From Gammaproteobacteria bacterium (GTDB taxonomy: Bacteria > Pseudomonadota > Gammaproteobacteria > Ga0077536), in assembly GCA_009692365.1 (NCBI GenBank), contig SHZJ01000013.1:1-64000 (forward strand): a stretch of DNA of 64,000 nucleotides. The letters run 5' to 3'. Below the pieces are notes generated by a model. It ran no database searches, was not told the origin of the DNA, and worked only from the letters and a program-made list of their open reading frames with translations. Positions 8,583-18,118 of the stretch are shown piece after piece. Each line of letters begins with the position of its first letter. Position 1 is the first letter of the stretch. The translations under genes were made by a program, and so were the position numbers.

Positions 8583-8764
8583 GGCAGATGTCTCCTTTCG
8601 ATTGAGTCGCAGTGTAACCACCGGCGGCGCTGGTGGCGCGCCGGGAGCCGGTTGCGCACACCCCCTGGTCCGCGCCCTCGGCGGCGGCTCAGGAGCCGCG
8701 ACAGTGCCCGGGCGAATACGCTAGGCTCCGCCTCATCCTGAACTTTCCTCCAAGGTCCCCCGCC

Positions 8765-9901
8765 ATGCTCCTGACTGAAGAACAAACCCTGATCCGCGAT
8801 GCCGCGCGGCGTTTCGCCGCCGCACAACTCACGCCCCATGCCGCCCGCTGGGACCGCGAGGAGGAGTTTCCGGCGCAGGCCTTGCGCGCCATGGGTGAAC
8901 TGGGCCTGATGGGCATGCTGGTGCCCCCCGCGTGGGGCGGCGCGGGCACCGACCACGTGTCGCTCGCGGTCGCCCTGGAAGAAATCGCCGCCGGCGATGG
9001 CGCCACGTCCACCATCATGAGCGTACAAAACTCGGTGGTCTGCCTGCCCATACTGCGCTACGGCAGCGAGGCGCAAAAAGAACGCTACCTGCGCGCGGCT
9101 GCGAGTGGGGAATGTCTGGGTGCGTTCTGTCTTACCGAGCCCCACGCCGGATCAGACGCCGCAGCCATCAGCACGCGCGCCACCCGCACTGACCAGGGCT
9201 GGCTGCTCAATGGCACCAAACAGTTCATCACCTCCGGCAAACACGCCGACCTCGCCGTGGTCTTTGCGGTGAGCGATGCCACCGCGGGCAAGCGCGGCAT
9301 CAGCGCGTTTCTGGTGCCCACCACAACGCCCGGCTACCGCGTGGCGCGGCTCGAAAAGAAACTCGGCCAGCGCGCCTCGGACACCGCGCAGATAGCCTTC
9401 GAGGATTGTGAAATTCCGGCCGACCACCTGTTAGGCGCAGCCGGCGGCGGCTACAAAATAGCCCTGGGCAATCTCGAGGGCGGCCGCATCGGAATCGCCG
9501 CGCAGGCGGTCGGGATGGCGCGGGCCGCCCTCGAAGCGGCCACGCACTACGCCCAAGAGCGCACCAGCTTCGGGGTACCGCTCAACGCCCATCAGGCCAT
9601 CGCCTTCCGCTTGGCCGATATGGCCACGCAGTTGGAAGCGGCCCGCCAGCTCGTGCTGCACGCCGCCGCGCTGCGGGACGCCGGTCAACCCTGTCTGCGC
9701 GAGGCCTCGATGGCCAAACTGTTTGCCTCTGAAATGGCCGAGCGGGTGTGCTCGGATGCGATCCAAATCCACGGTGGTTACGGCTATGTGAGCGATTTCC
9801 CGGTGGAACGACTGTATCGCGACGTGCGCGTGTGCCAAATTTATGAGGGCACTAGCGATGTCCAACGCATGGTTATCGCCCGCCAACTCGACACCGCCTA
9901 A
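8765..9901 (+). CDS. Acyl-CoA dehydrogenase (short/branched-chain type)
   Basis: A 378-aa FAD flavoenzyme that introduces the alpha-beta double bond in acyl-CoA, passing electrons to ETF. Seen: [13 protein letters not shown] (FAD contact), [10 protein letters not shown], the RTSFG helix, [20 protein letters not shown], and [10 protein letters not shown] with the catalytic Glu of the short/medium-chain enzymes at the usual place near the C-terminus. Length is normal. The start follows a weak AAGG site; TAGGCT at 8722-8727 is a possible -10. It is monocistronic, facing the FadJ gene across a GC-rich gap. Substrate chain length cannot be assigned. Confidence 0.9.
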   Translation: MLLTEEQTLIRDAARRFAAAQLTPHAARWDREEEFPAQALRAMGELGLMGMLVPPAWGGAGTDHVSLAVALEEIAAGDGATSTIMSVQNSVVCLPILRYGSEAQKERYLRAAASGECLGAFCLTEPHAGSDAAAISTRATRTDQGWLLNGTKQFITSGKHADLAVVFAVSDATAGKRGISAFLVPTTTPGYRVARLEKKLGQRASDTAQIAFEDCEIPADHLLGAAGGGYKIALGNLEGGRIGIAAQAVGMARAALEAATHYAQERTSFGVPLNAHQAIAFRLADMATQLEAARQLVLHAAALRDAGQPCLREASMAKLFASEMAERVCSDAIQIHGGYGYVSDFPVERLYRDVRVCQIYEGTSDVQRMVIARQLDTA

Positions 9902-10145
9902 GCGCGCCCGCGCCGCGGCCTGCCGCGCCGCTGCGGCGGGCTGCGGGGCTGGACCCCGGGCTAGTCAAATCTGCCCGCCGGCGTGGCGGCGCGGGCTGGG
10001 GGAGCTCTAAATTGGTCGCGCGCGGCCACCTCCGCGGGCCCGATCCCACGCCGCGGCCGGCGCGCGCGGCCCGCGACTACGGCGCGGTCTCGCCCCACCC
10101 GGGGCCGCCGGTACGGCGCGGCCCCGCCACCCTGGCTAACCCCGA
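9902..10145. other. GC-rich gap between two convergent genes with a hairpin
   Basis: No gene is supported in these 244 bp. The stretch is very rich in GC, with many CGCG runs. A perfect stem GGGGCCG (10101-10107) and CGGCCCC (10119-10125), with an inner CCG/CGG pair, lies close to the end of the FadJ gene. It has no T-run on either side, so it is not a standard intrinsic terminator. Confidence 0.4.
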
Positions 10146-12287
10146 TCAGTAATACCCCTCACCACGCGCCGCGCGCGCCTTGAGCGCGGCCGACGGCTGG
10201 AAGCGCGGACCGTAAGCCAGCGCTAACCGCTCGCACTCGGTCACGAACGCCGCAATCCCTACCGTGTCGATAAACGACAGGGTGCCGCCAGTCCAAGCCG
10301 GGAAGCCCCAGCCGAGGATCGAACCCAAATCGCCGTCGATAGGATCGGTGAGGACGCCCTCCTCCATGCAGCGCGCAGTTTCCAGCGCCTGAATATACAG
10401 CAGGCGGGTTTTCACTTCCGCCACGTCCGGCTGCGCGAGCGCCACGGGGAAATGTTCGGCCAAACCCGGCCATAGCCGCTTGCGGGCGTCCGCCGGGTAT
10501 TCGTAGAAGCCCTGTCCGTGGCGTTTGCCCAAGCGTTTTAAGTCCTCCACCATTTTGCGCATCACCGGCCAACCGGAGGCCGGCGTATAGGCGGCCCCCA
10601 GCGCCAACTGCGCCTGTTGGGTGACGTGATAGGCCAGTTCAACGGTGACCTCGTCCAGCACCGCCAGCGGGCCCACCGGCAGCCCCGCCATCTTGGCGGC
10701 GTTCTCGATCAGCGCCGGCTTAACGCCCTCGCCGAGCAGCGTCATGCCTTCATTGGTGAACGTGCCAAACACACGGCTGGTGTAGAAGCCGCGACTATCG
10801 TTGACCACGATGGGGGTTTTCTTGATCTGGATGACGTAATCGATGGCGCGCGCCAAAGTCGCCTCGTCCGTGTGCTGACCGACGATAATTTCGACCAGCG
10901 GCATTTTTTCTACCGGTGAGAAAAAATGGATGCCAATGAATTGCTGCGGTCGGCTGGAAGCCTCCGCCAAGCCCGTGATGGGCAAAGTAGAGGTATTGCT
11001 GGCGAACACGGTGGCGCTAGGAATCACCGCCTCGGTCTGGCGGGTCACCGCCGCCTTGAGCGCGCGGTCTTCGAACACCGCCTCGACGATGAGATCGCAG
11101 CCCATGAGGCTCGCAAAATCGGTGGTCGGCTCGATGCGCGACAGCACGCGCTGGGCGCTGGCGTCGTTTTGCTGGCCGCGCGCCACCTCTTTGGCGAGGA
11201 GTTTCTCGCTGTACGCCCGACCGTGCTGGGCTTTCTCGGCCGTCGTATCCAGCAACATCACGCCCATCCCCGCGCGCGCCGAGACATACGCGATGCCGGC
11301 TCCCATCATGCCAGCCCCCAACACACCCAGCGTTTTAACCGCTTGTTTGGGGACGCCGACGGGTCGTCGAGCGCCCTTGTCGGCCGCGCCCTTGTTCACA
11401 AACAGGGTGCGGATCATGTTGCGTGCGACCGGGTCCAAGAGCAGCGTGCCCAAGTAAGTCGACTCGATTTGCAGGCCCATCTCGATCGGCAACTGGGTGC
11501 CTTCGTAGACCGCCGACAAAATCGCGATGGGCGCGGGATAATTATGCAGCGTGCGCTTGGACACCAGCGCGGTGCCGCCCATGAAGGTTTGCGCCACCCC
11601 CGCGTGCAAGCCGCCCGCGCCACCGGGCACTTTAAAGTGCTTCTCGTCCCACGGGTTGCTCGCCCGACCACCCTCCAACACGTACCGCTTGGCGGTTTCG
11701 ATGAGGTCTTCGGCGGGCACGATGCGGTCAATGATTTTCTGGGCCAGCGCCTGCTCGACGGTGAGGTGCGTGCCCTCTACCAGCAGCAGCAGCGCCTCGC
11801 GAATGCCGATCATCCGCGGCAAACGTTGGGTGCCGCCCGCCCCCGGCAACAAGCCCACCAGCACTTCGGGCAAGCCCAGCCGGGTGGCCGGATTGGCCGC
11901 CGCGACGCGGTAGTGACACGCCAGCGCGAGTTCCAGCCCCCCGCCCAGCGCCGTGCCATTCAGGGCCGCAACCATGGGCTTGCCGAGGGTCTCCAGCTTG
12001 CGAAAAAGGGCATTGAGCGGCGCGGCAAACGCCCACGCCTGCTCGCGCGTTTTGATGGACGACACCGAGGACAAAATCCATTTAAGGTCGGCCCCTGCCA
12101 TAAAATCGGCCTTGGCAGACGCGAACACCGCGCCGCGGACGGCGGGATCGTTTTTGATTTGCTCCAGGGCGGTGTCCAGCTCCGCGTGAAAGGTCGGGGT
12201 CAGGACGTTCATCGGTCGACCGACCACGTCGATCGTCACTAACGCCACGCCGTCGGCATCGACGTGCAGGCTCAGGCATTGATTCAT
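10146..12287 (-). CDS. FadJ/FadB-type enoyl-CoA hydratase / 3-hydroxyacyl-CoA dehydrogenase
   Basis: A 713-aa multifunctional beta-oxidation enzyme. Residues 1-190 are the crotonase domain (ADFMAGADLKW; NGTALGGGLELALACHYR; LPEVLVGLLPGAGGTQRLPR, holding the two catalytic Glu). A linker leads to the NAD-binding domain near residue 317 (LGAGMMGAGIAYVSARAGM) and a 3-hydroxyacyl-CoA dehydrogenase core with GIHFFSPVEKMPLVEI and the C-terminal helical repeats (GFYEYP; DPIDGDLGSILGWGFPAWTGG). The ATG at 12287 is 7 bp after GGAGAG; a GTG directly before it is also possible. The thiolase gene ends 60 bp upstream on the same strand, so the pair forms a fad-like operon with the thiolase first, reversed from E. 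coli fadBA. Confidence 0.93.
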   Translation of the reverse strand: MNQCLSLHVDADGVALVTIDVVGRPMNVLTPTFHAELDTALEQIKNDPAVRGAVFASAKADFMAGADLKWILSSVSSIKTREQAWAFAAPLNALFRKLETLGKPMVAALNGTALGGGLELALACHYRVAAANPATRLGLPEVLVGLLPGAGGTQRLPRMIGIREALLLLVEGTHLTVEQALAQKIIDRIVPAEDLIETAKRYVLEGGRASNPWDEKHFKVPGGAGGLHAGVAQTFMGGTALVSKRTLHNYPAPIAILSAVYEGTQLPIEMGLQIESTYLGTLLLDPVARNMIRTLFVNKGAADKGARRPVGVPKQAVKTLGVLGAGMMGAGIAYVSARAGMGVMLLDTTAEKAQHGRAYSEKLLAKEVARGQQNDASAQRVLSRIEPTTDFASLMGCDLIVEAVFEDRALKAAVTRQTEAVIPSATVFASNTSTLPITGLAEASSRPQQFIGIHFFSPVEKMPLVEIIVGQHTDEATLARAIDYVIQIKKTPIVVNDSRGFYTSRVFGTFTNEGMTLLGEGVKPALIENAAKMAGLPVGPLAVLDEVTVELAYHVTQQAQLALGAAYTPASGWPVMRKMVEDLKRLGKRHGQGFYEYPADARKRLWPGLAEHFPVALAQPDVAEVKTRLLYIQALETARCMEEGVLTDPIDGDLGSILGWGFPAWTGGTLSFIDTVGIAAFVTECERLALAYGPRFQPSAALKARAARGEGYY

Positions 12288-12347
12288 CACTACTCTCTCC
12301 GCAGCTGGCGTGGGTCGCGGCCCGCGCCGAGGTGTTTTAGGGGCGCG

Positions 12348-13559
12348 TTATGGCACGCGTTCGATGATCGTCGCCGTGCCCATGCCGGCGCCAACGCACA
12401 GGTTGATGAGCGCCGTGCCCAGACCCCGCCGTTCTAGTTCGTCCAGCACCGTGCCCAGGATCATGGCCCCGGTGGCGCCCAGCGGGTGCCCCATCGCGAT
12501 CGCACCGCCGTTCACGTTGATGCGGTCGTGAGCAATATTCATTTGCTCCATGTAGAGCATGACCACCGAGGCAAAGGCCTCGTTGAGCTCGAATAAATCG
12601 ATGTCACTGATCGCCATGCCAGCGCGCGCCAGGGCCTTGCGAGCGGCGGGCGTGGGGCCGGTGAGCATGATGGTGGGCTCGCTGCCGATCGAGGCAAACG
12701 AGCGGATGCGCGCACGCGGCTTCAAGCCCAGTCGCTCACCGATTTCGCGCGTCCCGATCAACACGCCGGCCGCGCCGTCCACGATCCCGCTGGAGTTGCC
12801 GCCGGTGTGCACGTGCTCGATTTGTTCGACGTCCGGATAGCGCTGCAAGGCCACCGCATCGAAACCAAATTCCTCGCCCACCTGCGCGAACGCGGCCTTC
12901 AAGGCGCCGAGTTCCTGCATGGTCGTCCCGGGGCGCAAATGTTCGTCACGCTCGAGGGCGACCTGCCCCAGCGCATCGCGCACCGGGATGACCGAATTTT
13001 TAAACCAGCCCTGCGCCCAGGCATGGGCCGCCCGGCGTTGGCTTTCGCAGGCGAACGCGTCTACGTCTTGGCGCGAATAGCCCTGGCGGGTCGCGATGAG
13101 GTCGGCCCCGATGCCCTGCGGGGCAAAATAGGTTTTAAAGGCGACCGCTGGGTCGCAGGCCCACGCCCCACCGTCTGAGCCCATGGGTACGCGCGACATG
13201 CTTTCCACCCCACCCCCGATGGTGAGGTCGGACTGACCGGCCATGACTTGCGCCGCCGCCGTGTTGATGGCTTCCAGCCCGGAGGCGCAAAACCGGTTGA
13301 GCTGTTTGCCCGGCACATTCTGGGCGTAATCGGCCACTAGCGCCGCCAGGCGTGGAATCACCGCGCCCTGTTCGCCCACCGGCGAAGAACAGCCAAAGAC
13401 GATGTCGTCGACCAGCGAGGTATCCAGCTGGTTGCGGTCGCGCAGCGCCATCAGCACCTGTGCGGACAATTGGATGGGGGTGATGTTGTGCAGCGAACCA
13501 CTGGGCTTGCCGCGCCCCCGCGGCGTGCGGACGCAGTCGTAAATGTAGGCCTCGGTCAT
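12348..13559 (-). CDS. Acetyl-CoA C-acyltransferase (thiolase, FadA/FadI type)
   Basis: A 403-aa thiolase that cleaves 3-ketoacyl-CoA with CoA into acetyl-CoA and a shortened acyl-CoA. The nucleophilic Cys lies in [11 protein letters not shown] (about residue 91), the His in [16 protein letters not shown] and the second Cys in [14 protein letters not shown] is also present. The ATG at 13559 follows a strong GGAGGAATCTGCG site; the longer in-frame reading upstream crosses into the divergent AhpD-like gene and is not real. It heads the two-gene operon with the FadJ-type enzyme. TACACT on the minus strand at 13623-13618 could be its -10, with weak support. Confidence 0.93.
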   Translation of the reverse strand: MTEAYIYDCVRTPRGRGKPSGSLHNITPIQLSAQVLMALRDRNQLDTSLVDDIVFGCSSPVGEQGAVIPRLAALVADYAQNVPGKQLNRFCASGLEAINTAAAQVMAGQSDLTIGGGVESMSRVPMGSDGGAWACDPAVAFKTYFAPQGIGADLIATRQGYSRQDVDAFACESQRRAAHAWAQGWFKNSVIPVRDALGQVALERDEHLRPGTTMQELGALKAAFAQVGEEFGFDAVALQRYPDVEQIEHVHTGGNSSGIVDGAAGVLIGTREIGERLGLKPRARIRSFASIGSEPTIMLTGPTPAARKALARAGMAISDIDLFELNEAFASVVMLYMEQMNIAHDRINVNGGAIAMGHPLGATGAMILGTVLDELERRGLGTALINLCVGAGMGTATIIERVP

Positions 13560-13721
13560 CGCAGATTCCTCCAGCTGAGTCCCGCCGCAAGGATTGCCGC
13601 GGGGATTAAGTCGCCACAGTGTAGGCGGCTGGAGGCTGGCATAACAGGCCGGGTTCGGGCAGTTTGTAGGGCCGCGCTGAGCGTGACATCTTGCCCGCCG
13701 ACCCAATCTGGAGCCGCCCAC

Positions 13722-14297
13722 ATGACCACTACCCCACCCGCCATCAGCCGTTTTCCCGTGCCCGAGCTGGCGAGCCTGCCCGCCGACATCCGCAGCCGCA
13801 TCGAAGCCGTGCAAGAGAAGTCGGGTTTCATCCCCAATGTGTTTCTCGTCATGGCGCATCGCCCGGATGAATTTCGCGCGTTCATGGCCTACCACGATGC
13901 GCTGATGGACAAACCCGGCGGCCTGAGCAAAGCCGAGCGCGAAATGATCGTCGTGGCCACCAGCGCCACCAATCAATGCCTGTATTGCGTGATTGCACAC
14001 GGGGCCATTTTGCGCATCCGCGCGAAAAACCCCCTGCTCGCGGATCAGGTGAGCATCAACCACCTCAAAGCGGACATCACGCCGCGCCAGCAGGCGATGT
14101 TGGCTTTCGCCCTGCGGGTCGCCGGCGCGTCTGCGACGGTGGAAGAGGAAGATTTCGCCGCCCTGGAGGCGCATGGCTTTGGTCGTGAAGACCTCTGGGA
14201 CATCGCCGCGATCACCGCGTTCTTCGCGCTCTCCAACCGCATGGCGAACGTAGCGGGCATGCGCCCGAACGCCGAATTCTTCGCGATGGGCCGCTAA
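13722..14297 (+). CDS. AhpD-like peroxidase-related protein (carboxymuconolactone decarboxylase fold)
   Basis: A 191-aa all-helical protein of the CMD/AhpD superfamily. The AhpD-type active site is visible: Cys86-Leu-Tyr-Cys89 with His93 ([11 protein letters not shown]), preceded by the acidic helix [13 protein letters not shown]. The extra N-terminal region with GFIPNVF is typical of the uncharacterised peroxidase-related subgroup. It probably has disulfide-based peroxidase or reductase activity; no AhpC partner is near. The start follows GGAGCCGCCCAC. It is divergent from the thiolase gene and convergent with the next acyl-CoA dehydrogenase. Confidence 0.85.
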   Translation: MTTTPPAISRFPVPELASLPADIRSRIEAVQEKSGFIPNVFLVMAHRPDEFRAFMAYHDALMDKPGGLSKAEREMIVVATSATNQCLYCVIAHGAILRIRAKNPLLADQVSINHLKADITPRQQAMLAFALRVAGASATVEEEDFAALEAHGFGREDLWDIAAITAFFALSNRMANVAGMRPNAEFFAMGR

Positions 14298-14360
14298 GGG
14301 CTGCGCAGCGCGAGGCTAAGCGACGAGCGCAGAACACCCGGCTCGTCGCGGGCAATGACC

Positions 14361-15557
14361 TCAAGGGTGGGCGTGGCGGACGGTTTTCAGCAATTCGGTG
14401 GCAATGATAATGCGCCGGATTTCGCGGGTGCCAGCGCCAATTTCAGACACCTTGGCGTTGCGGTAGTGACGGTTGACCTCGGTCTCCCACATAAAGCCCA
14501 TGCCGCCGTGGATTTGCACCGCCGAGTCCACCGCCAGCATATGTACGCTGCCCGCCTTGAGCAGCGCCGCGGCGCACAGTTTGTGCAACTCGCCCATGCC
14601 ACCGCCGCCGCGTTCCAGATCGTTGCACGCCAGCAGCGCCCGGTAAGCGAGCAGGCGGGCGGCCTCAATTTCCGTATACATGTCGGCCAACATGGCCTGC
14701 ACCATCTGCTGGTCGCCAATGGGCTTGCCGAACTGCGCGCGCTGCGCGGCGTAATCTAGCGAGAGGTCCAAACAGCGTTGCGCGGCGGCCACAATCGGCA
14801 CGGCGAAAAAAGCCCGCTCGATGTCCAGCCCGCTCATGACGATGGAGACCCCAGCGTTGTCGTCCAGCAAGCGGTTACGCGCCGGCACACGGCAGTTGTC
14901 GAACACCAGTTCGCCGGTGGGACAACCGCGCCAACCCATTTTTCGCAGCTGCTGGGCAACCCCAAAACCTGGCATGCCCTTCTCCACGATGAACGCCGAA
15001 ATACCCTTAGCGCCGAGCTCGGGGCTGGTCTTGGCGTACACCAGCACCACATCGGCGATGGGCCCATTGGAAATAAACATCTTGCGCCCGTTGAGCACAT
15101 AGTCCTCGCCGTCGCGACGCGCGCTGGTGCGCATGCCAGCCAGGGCGTCGGAGCCGGCGCCGGGTTCCGTCAACGCCAGCGCGCCCACCAGTTCGGCCCT
15201 GCACAGCCGTGGAATGTAGCGCTGCTGCTGCTCTTCGTTCCCGTTGCGCAAGAGATTATTCAGACAGAGGTTTTCGTGGGGGCCCCAAATGCAGTTCGCG
15301 TTGAGGTTCCAATAGGCCATGGCCTCCGCGACCATTCCCGAGGCGAATAAATCCAGCCCCGCACCGCCCAATGCCGGCGGTGCGGTAATGCCCAAATAGC
15401 CCGCTGCGGCCAGTTCTCCCAGCAGGTGCGGGGGATACCAGTCGTCGTCGTCCATCCGGGCCAGTAACGGGTACAGGCGCTCGCGCGAAAACCGGAACGC
15501 TTGGTCGTAAATTTCTTGGTAGTCGCCGCGCGGATTCAACAAGGTCGGTGGATTCAT
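14361..15557 (-). CDS. Acyl-CoA dehydrogenase, isovaleryl-CoA dehydrogenase-like
   Basis: A 398-aa FAD acyl-CoA dehydrogenase. LTEPGAGSDALAG and FISNGPIADV mark the flavin-binding region, and QIHGGMGFMWETEVNRHYRN the C-terminal helix. The catalytic base appears to be the Glu of SGLDIER, the isovaleryl-CoA dehydrogenase position, while the C-terminal segment reads EIGAGTREIRR instead of YEGTS; this is the pattern of the branched-chain group. The substrate may be a branched short-chain or isoprenoid acyl-CoA. The start follows CCGGAGCTGCT. It lies 11 bp after the surE gene on the same strand, so the two are probably co-transcribed. Confidence 0.88.
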   Translation of the reverse strand: MNPPTLLNPRGDYQEIYDQAFRFSRERLYPLLARMDDDDWYPPHLLGELAAAGYLGITAPPALGGAGLDLFASGMVAEAMAYWNLNANCIWGPHENLCLNNLLRNGNEEQQQRYIPRLCRAELVGALALTEPGAGSDALAGMRTSARRDGEDYVLNGRKMFISNGPIADVVLVYAKTSPELGAKGISAFIVEKGMPGFGVAQQLRKMGWRGCPTGELVFDNCRVPARNRLLDDNAGVSIVMSGLDIERAFFAVPIVAAAQRCLDLSLDYAAQRAQFGKPIGDQQMVQAMLADMYTEIEAARLLAYRALLACNDLERGGGGMGELHKLCAAALLKAGSVHMLAVDSAVQIHGGMGFMWETEVNRHYRNAKVSEIGAGTREIRRIIIATELLKTVRHAHP

Positions 15558-15568
15558 AGCAGCTCCGG

Positions 15569-16537
15569 TTAACGTAGGAGAGAGGGGTTAAATCGGCCAC
15601 TGGGCGGACACGCAGCCGCGCCCGCGTCTGACGGCGACAGCAGGGGCTTTAAACGCTGCGCGACCTCCTGACGTACCCCCTGCGGCGCGCCCCAATCGCC
15701 GTCGAGCACGGTAACGGTGACATAGCCCGCGGCGAACAGCGCGGTATCGGCCTGCGTGGGCTGGGGTTCGGTCGCGGTCTCCGGTCGCAGCAGCAGTTTT
15801 ATTTCGTTGGGCTTGCCGGTCGGCACGTAATCAAACGCAAACGCCCCCAGCTGCCCGTGGTGCGCCACCCGCACGCCCTTCGGCGGGCCCGGCCGCCCGG
15901 GCGGATAGTTCACGTTGAGCAAAATGCCCGGCGGGAGCAGCGGGCCGGTGCCCGCGCCCAGCGCCAGCTGCTGCACCAAGGTCACGGTGAATTGGGCCGC
16001 CCCCGGAAAGCTGGCGAGGGTACTCGGGAAGGGCTGGGGCTGCGCCGTTTTCTCGTCTAAAAATAGGCCCACCGATATCGCCACCGCCGGCACGCCGAGC
16101 TGGACGGCCATAATAGCCGCGCCCACCGTGCCCGAGATATTGGCTGTGCGGCCCGCGTTCTGGCCCAAATTTGCGCCCGACACCACGAGATCAGGCCGTT
16201 GGTCGCGCAGGACCACCTGCAGGCCGACCGCCGCCGCATCCGCGGGGCTGCCAGCCACTGCCCACACCCCCGGCGCGACTTCCTCGTAGCTCAGCGGGCT
16301 GGTGGTGACACTCACGCTGCTGCCACTTTTATTTTCGCGCGGCGCGACCAAGGTCACGGCATAGCCGGCGGCTTGCAAAGCCGCGTGCACGGCTTTAATG
16401 CCCGGCGCGGCGTAGCCATCGTCGTTCGTCAACAAAATGTGTAAAGGCGCGCTCGCCGCGGCGTGGGCGGCTAGCGGCAGCAATGCCCAACCCCACAGCA
16501 GGCAACAGATCCGGACCACGTGAAAGTAAGGCTCCAT
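15569..16537 (-). CDS. surE: SurE-type 5'/3'-nucleotidase with signal peptide
   Basis: A 322-aa SurE family phosphatase, which removes phosphate from nucleoside monophosphates using a divalent metal. The metal motif NDDG appears in LLTNDDGYAAPGI; further family motifs are VVAPRENKSGSS-like (VAPRENKSGSSVS), SGANLGQNAG and ISGTVGAAI. Unlike cytoplasmic SurE (about 250 aa) it starts with a typical Sec signal peptide: a short N-region, a hydrophobic core (ICCLLWGWALLPLAA) and a cleavage site after AHA. A periplasmic role in scavenging nucleotides is therefore likely. The ATG at 16537 follows AGAGGTCTGTT. The next gene on this strand is the isovaleryl-CoA dehydrogenase-like gene. Confidence 0.88.
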   Translation of the reverse strand: MEPYFHVVRICCLLWGWALLPLAAHAAASAPLHILLTNDDGYAAPGIKAVHAALQAAGYAVTLVAPRENKSGSSVSVTTSPLSYEEVAPGVWAVAGSPADAAAVGLQVVLRDQRPDLVVSGANLGQNAGRTANISGTVGAAIMAVQLGVPAVAISVGLFLDEKTAQPQPFPSTLASFPGAAQFTVTLVQQLALGAGTGPLLPPGILLNVNYPPGRPGPPKGVRVAHHGQLGAFAFDYVPTGKPNEIKLLLRPETATEPQPTQADTALFAAGYVTVTVLDGDWGAPQGVRQEVAQRLKPLLSPSDAGAAACPPSGRFNPSLLR

Positions 16538-16762
16538 AACAGACCTCTGGCCGGCGTTCGGCGGCCCGCGAGGCACGCGCAATCGCGGGGCTTTCAGGAC
16601 AGTTTTTGCGCGAAAGAAAAGTGCCGGCGGGTGCCCCCGCGGCCTCAACGGCTGGGCGCTCCCCGAGCTTACGGCGGTCGTGTGGGGCGCTACACCCACC
16701 CCACCGGGTTGCCTGGCGACCCGCTCAGCGGCGCTGGCCGCGCCGGCAGCGCGTCCCCCCGC

Positions 16763-18079
16763 TCAGCGCCGCCCCGGGATCCAACTGGTCCCCGCCAGGG
16801 GCACGCCCGCCATCGCGGCGGCTTCGACGGTAAGGGCGGCTAAATCTTCGGGCTCCAGATTATGCACATGCGACTTACCGCAGGCGCGCGCAATGATTTG
16901 GGTTTCCATCGTCAGGGTTCGCAAATAATTCGCCAACCGCCGCCCCCCCATGATGGGGTCGAGGCGCTGGGCCAATTCGTCGTCTTGGGTGGTAATCCCG
17001 GCCGGATCTCGGCCCGCCTGCCAGTCGTCGTAGTAACCCGCCGCGCTGCCCAGTTGGCGGTACTCGGCGTCTAGCGCCGGCGCGTTATCGCCCAGCGCGA
17101 TCAGCGCCGCCACCCCCACGGAGACCGCGTCGGCCCCCATCGCGAGCGCCTTGGCCACATCCGCGCCGCTGCGAATGCCGCCCGAGACGATGAGCTGCAC
17201 TTTGCGGTGCATGTCCAGTTCGGTCAGCGCCTCGACCGCCTGCCGCACCGCCGCCAAAGTAGGAATGCCCACGTGCTCAATGAAGACGTTTTGGGTGGCC
17301 GCCGTGCCGCCCTGCATGCCGTCCACCACCACCACATCGGCGCCCGCCTTCACCGCCAGCAGCGTGTCGTAGTAAGTGCGGCTGGCGCCAATCTTGATGT
17401 AGATGGGTTTTTCCCAATCGGTGATTTCGCGCAGTTCGCGAATTTTGATTTCCAGGTCGTCAGGCCCGGTCCAGTCCGGGTGCCGGCAGGCGCTGCGTTG
17501 GTCGATATTGGGGGGCAGGTCACGCATGCCGGCCACCCGGGCGTTGATCTTTTGCCCCAGCAACATGCCCCCACCGCCCGGCTTGGCACCCTGTCCCAAG
17601 ACGATCTCGATGGCATCGGCGAGGCGCAAGTCGTCGGGGTTCATGCCGTAGCGCGAAGGCAAAACTTGATAGACCAAGAGCTTGGACGACAAGCGCTCCT
17701 CGGAGGTCATGCCGCCATCACCCGTGGTGGTGCTGGTGCCCACCGCGCTCGCCCCGCGGCCCAAGGCTTCTTTGGCCTGCGCGGAGAGCGCGCCAAAGCT
17801 CATGCCAGCAACGGTGATAGGAATTTTAAGCTCGATGGGCTTTTTGGCGTAACGCGTGCCGAGCACCACGTGGGTATCGCAGCGCTCGCGGTAGCCCTCC
17901 AGCGGGTAGCGCGACATGGACGCACCCAGAAACACCAAGTCATCGAAATGCGGCAAATAGCGTTTGGCGCCGCTGCCGCGAATGTCATAAATACCTTCGG
18001 TGGCGGCGCGCTGGATCTCGTGGATCACATCTCGATTAAACAGATAGGACTCGTGCAGTCCCGGGTCGCGAGTGGTCAT
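16763..18079 (-). CDS. mgsC: N-methylglutamate synthase subunit C (FMN-binding glutamate synthase domain)
   Basis: A 438-aa protein homologous to the central FMN/synthase domain of glutamate synthase. Seen: GMSFGALSAQAKEALGRGA, GEGG-like GDGGM, QGAKPGGGGMLLGQK (FMN and substrate loop), IKIGAS, VDGMQGGTAAT and VSGGIRSGADVAKALAMGAD. In the N-methylglutamate pathway it converts gamma-glutamylmethylamide plus 2-oxoglutarate to N-methylglutamate and glutamate together with MgsA and MgsB. The Cys triad that holds the 3Fe-4S cluster in classic GltB is not present: the matching stretch reads GRDPAGITTQ. The last gene of the mgd-gmaS-mgs operon; CAGGAG lies 9 bp before the ATG and mgsB ends 39 bp upstream. 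Confidence 0.9.
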   Translation of the reverse strand: MTTRDPGLHESYLFNRDVIHEIQRAATEGIYDIRGSGAKRYLPHFDDLVFLGASMSRYPLEGYRERCDTHVVLGTRYAKKPIELKIPITVAGMSFGALSAQAKEALGRGASAVGTSTTTGDGGMTSEERLSSKLLVYQVLPSRYGMNPDDLRLADAIEIVLGQGAKPGGGGMLLGQKINARVAGMRDLPPNIDQRSACRHPDWTGPDDLEIKIRELREITDWEKPIYIKIGASRTYYDTLLAVKAGADVVVVDGMQGGTAATQNVFIEHVGIPTLAAVRQAVEALTELDMHRKVQLIVSGGIRSGADVAKALAMGADAVSVGVAALIALGDNAPALDAEYRQLGSAAGYYDDWQAGRDPAGITTQDDELAQRLDPIMGGRRLANYLRTLTMETQIIARACGKSHVHNLEPEDLAALTVEAAAMAGVPLAGTSWIPGRR

Positions 18080-18118
18080 CGGGTTGAACTCCTGCCGGGG
18101 GCCGCGTGCGGCGCCGAG

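Noticed and set aside
10926-12242. 438-codon plus-strand frame antisense to the FadJ gene
   Set aside because: Translation is rich in Arg, His and Gln with no motif, while the opposite strand encodes a complete recognised multifunctional enzyme.
13560-14174. N-terminal extension of the thiolase to 608 aa
   Set aside because: The extension overlaps the AhpD-like gene in antisense, and a strong ribosome site with the normal thiolase N-terminus lies at 13559.
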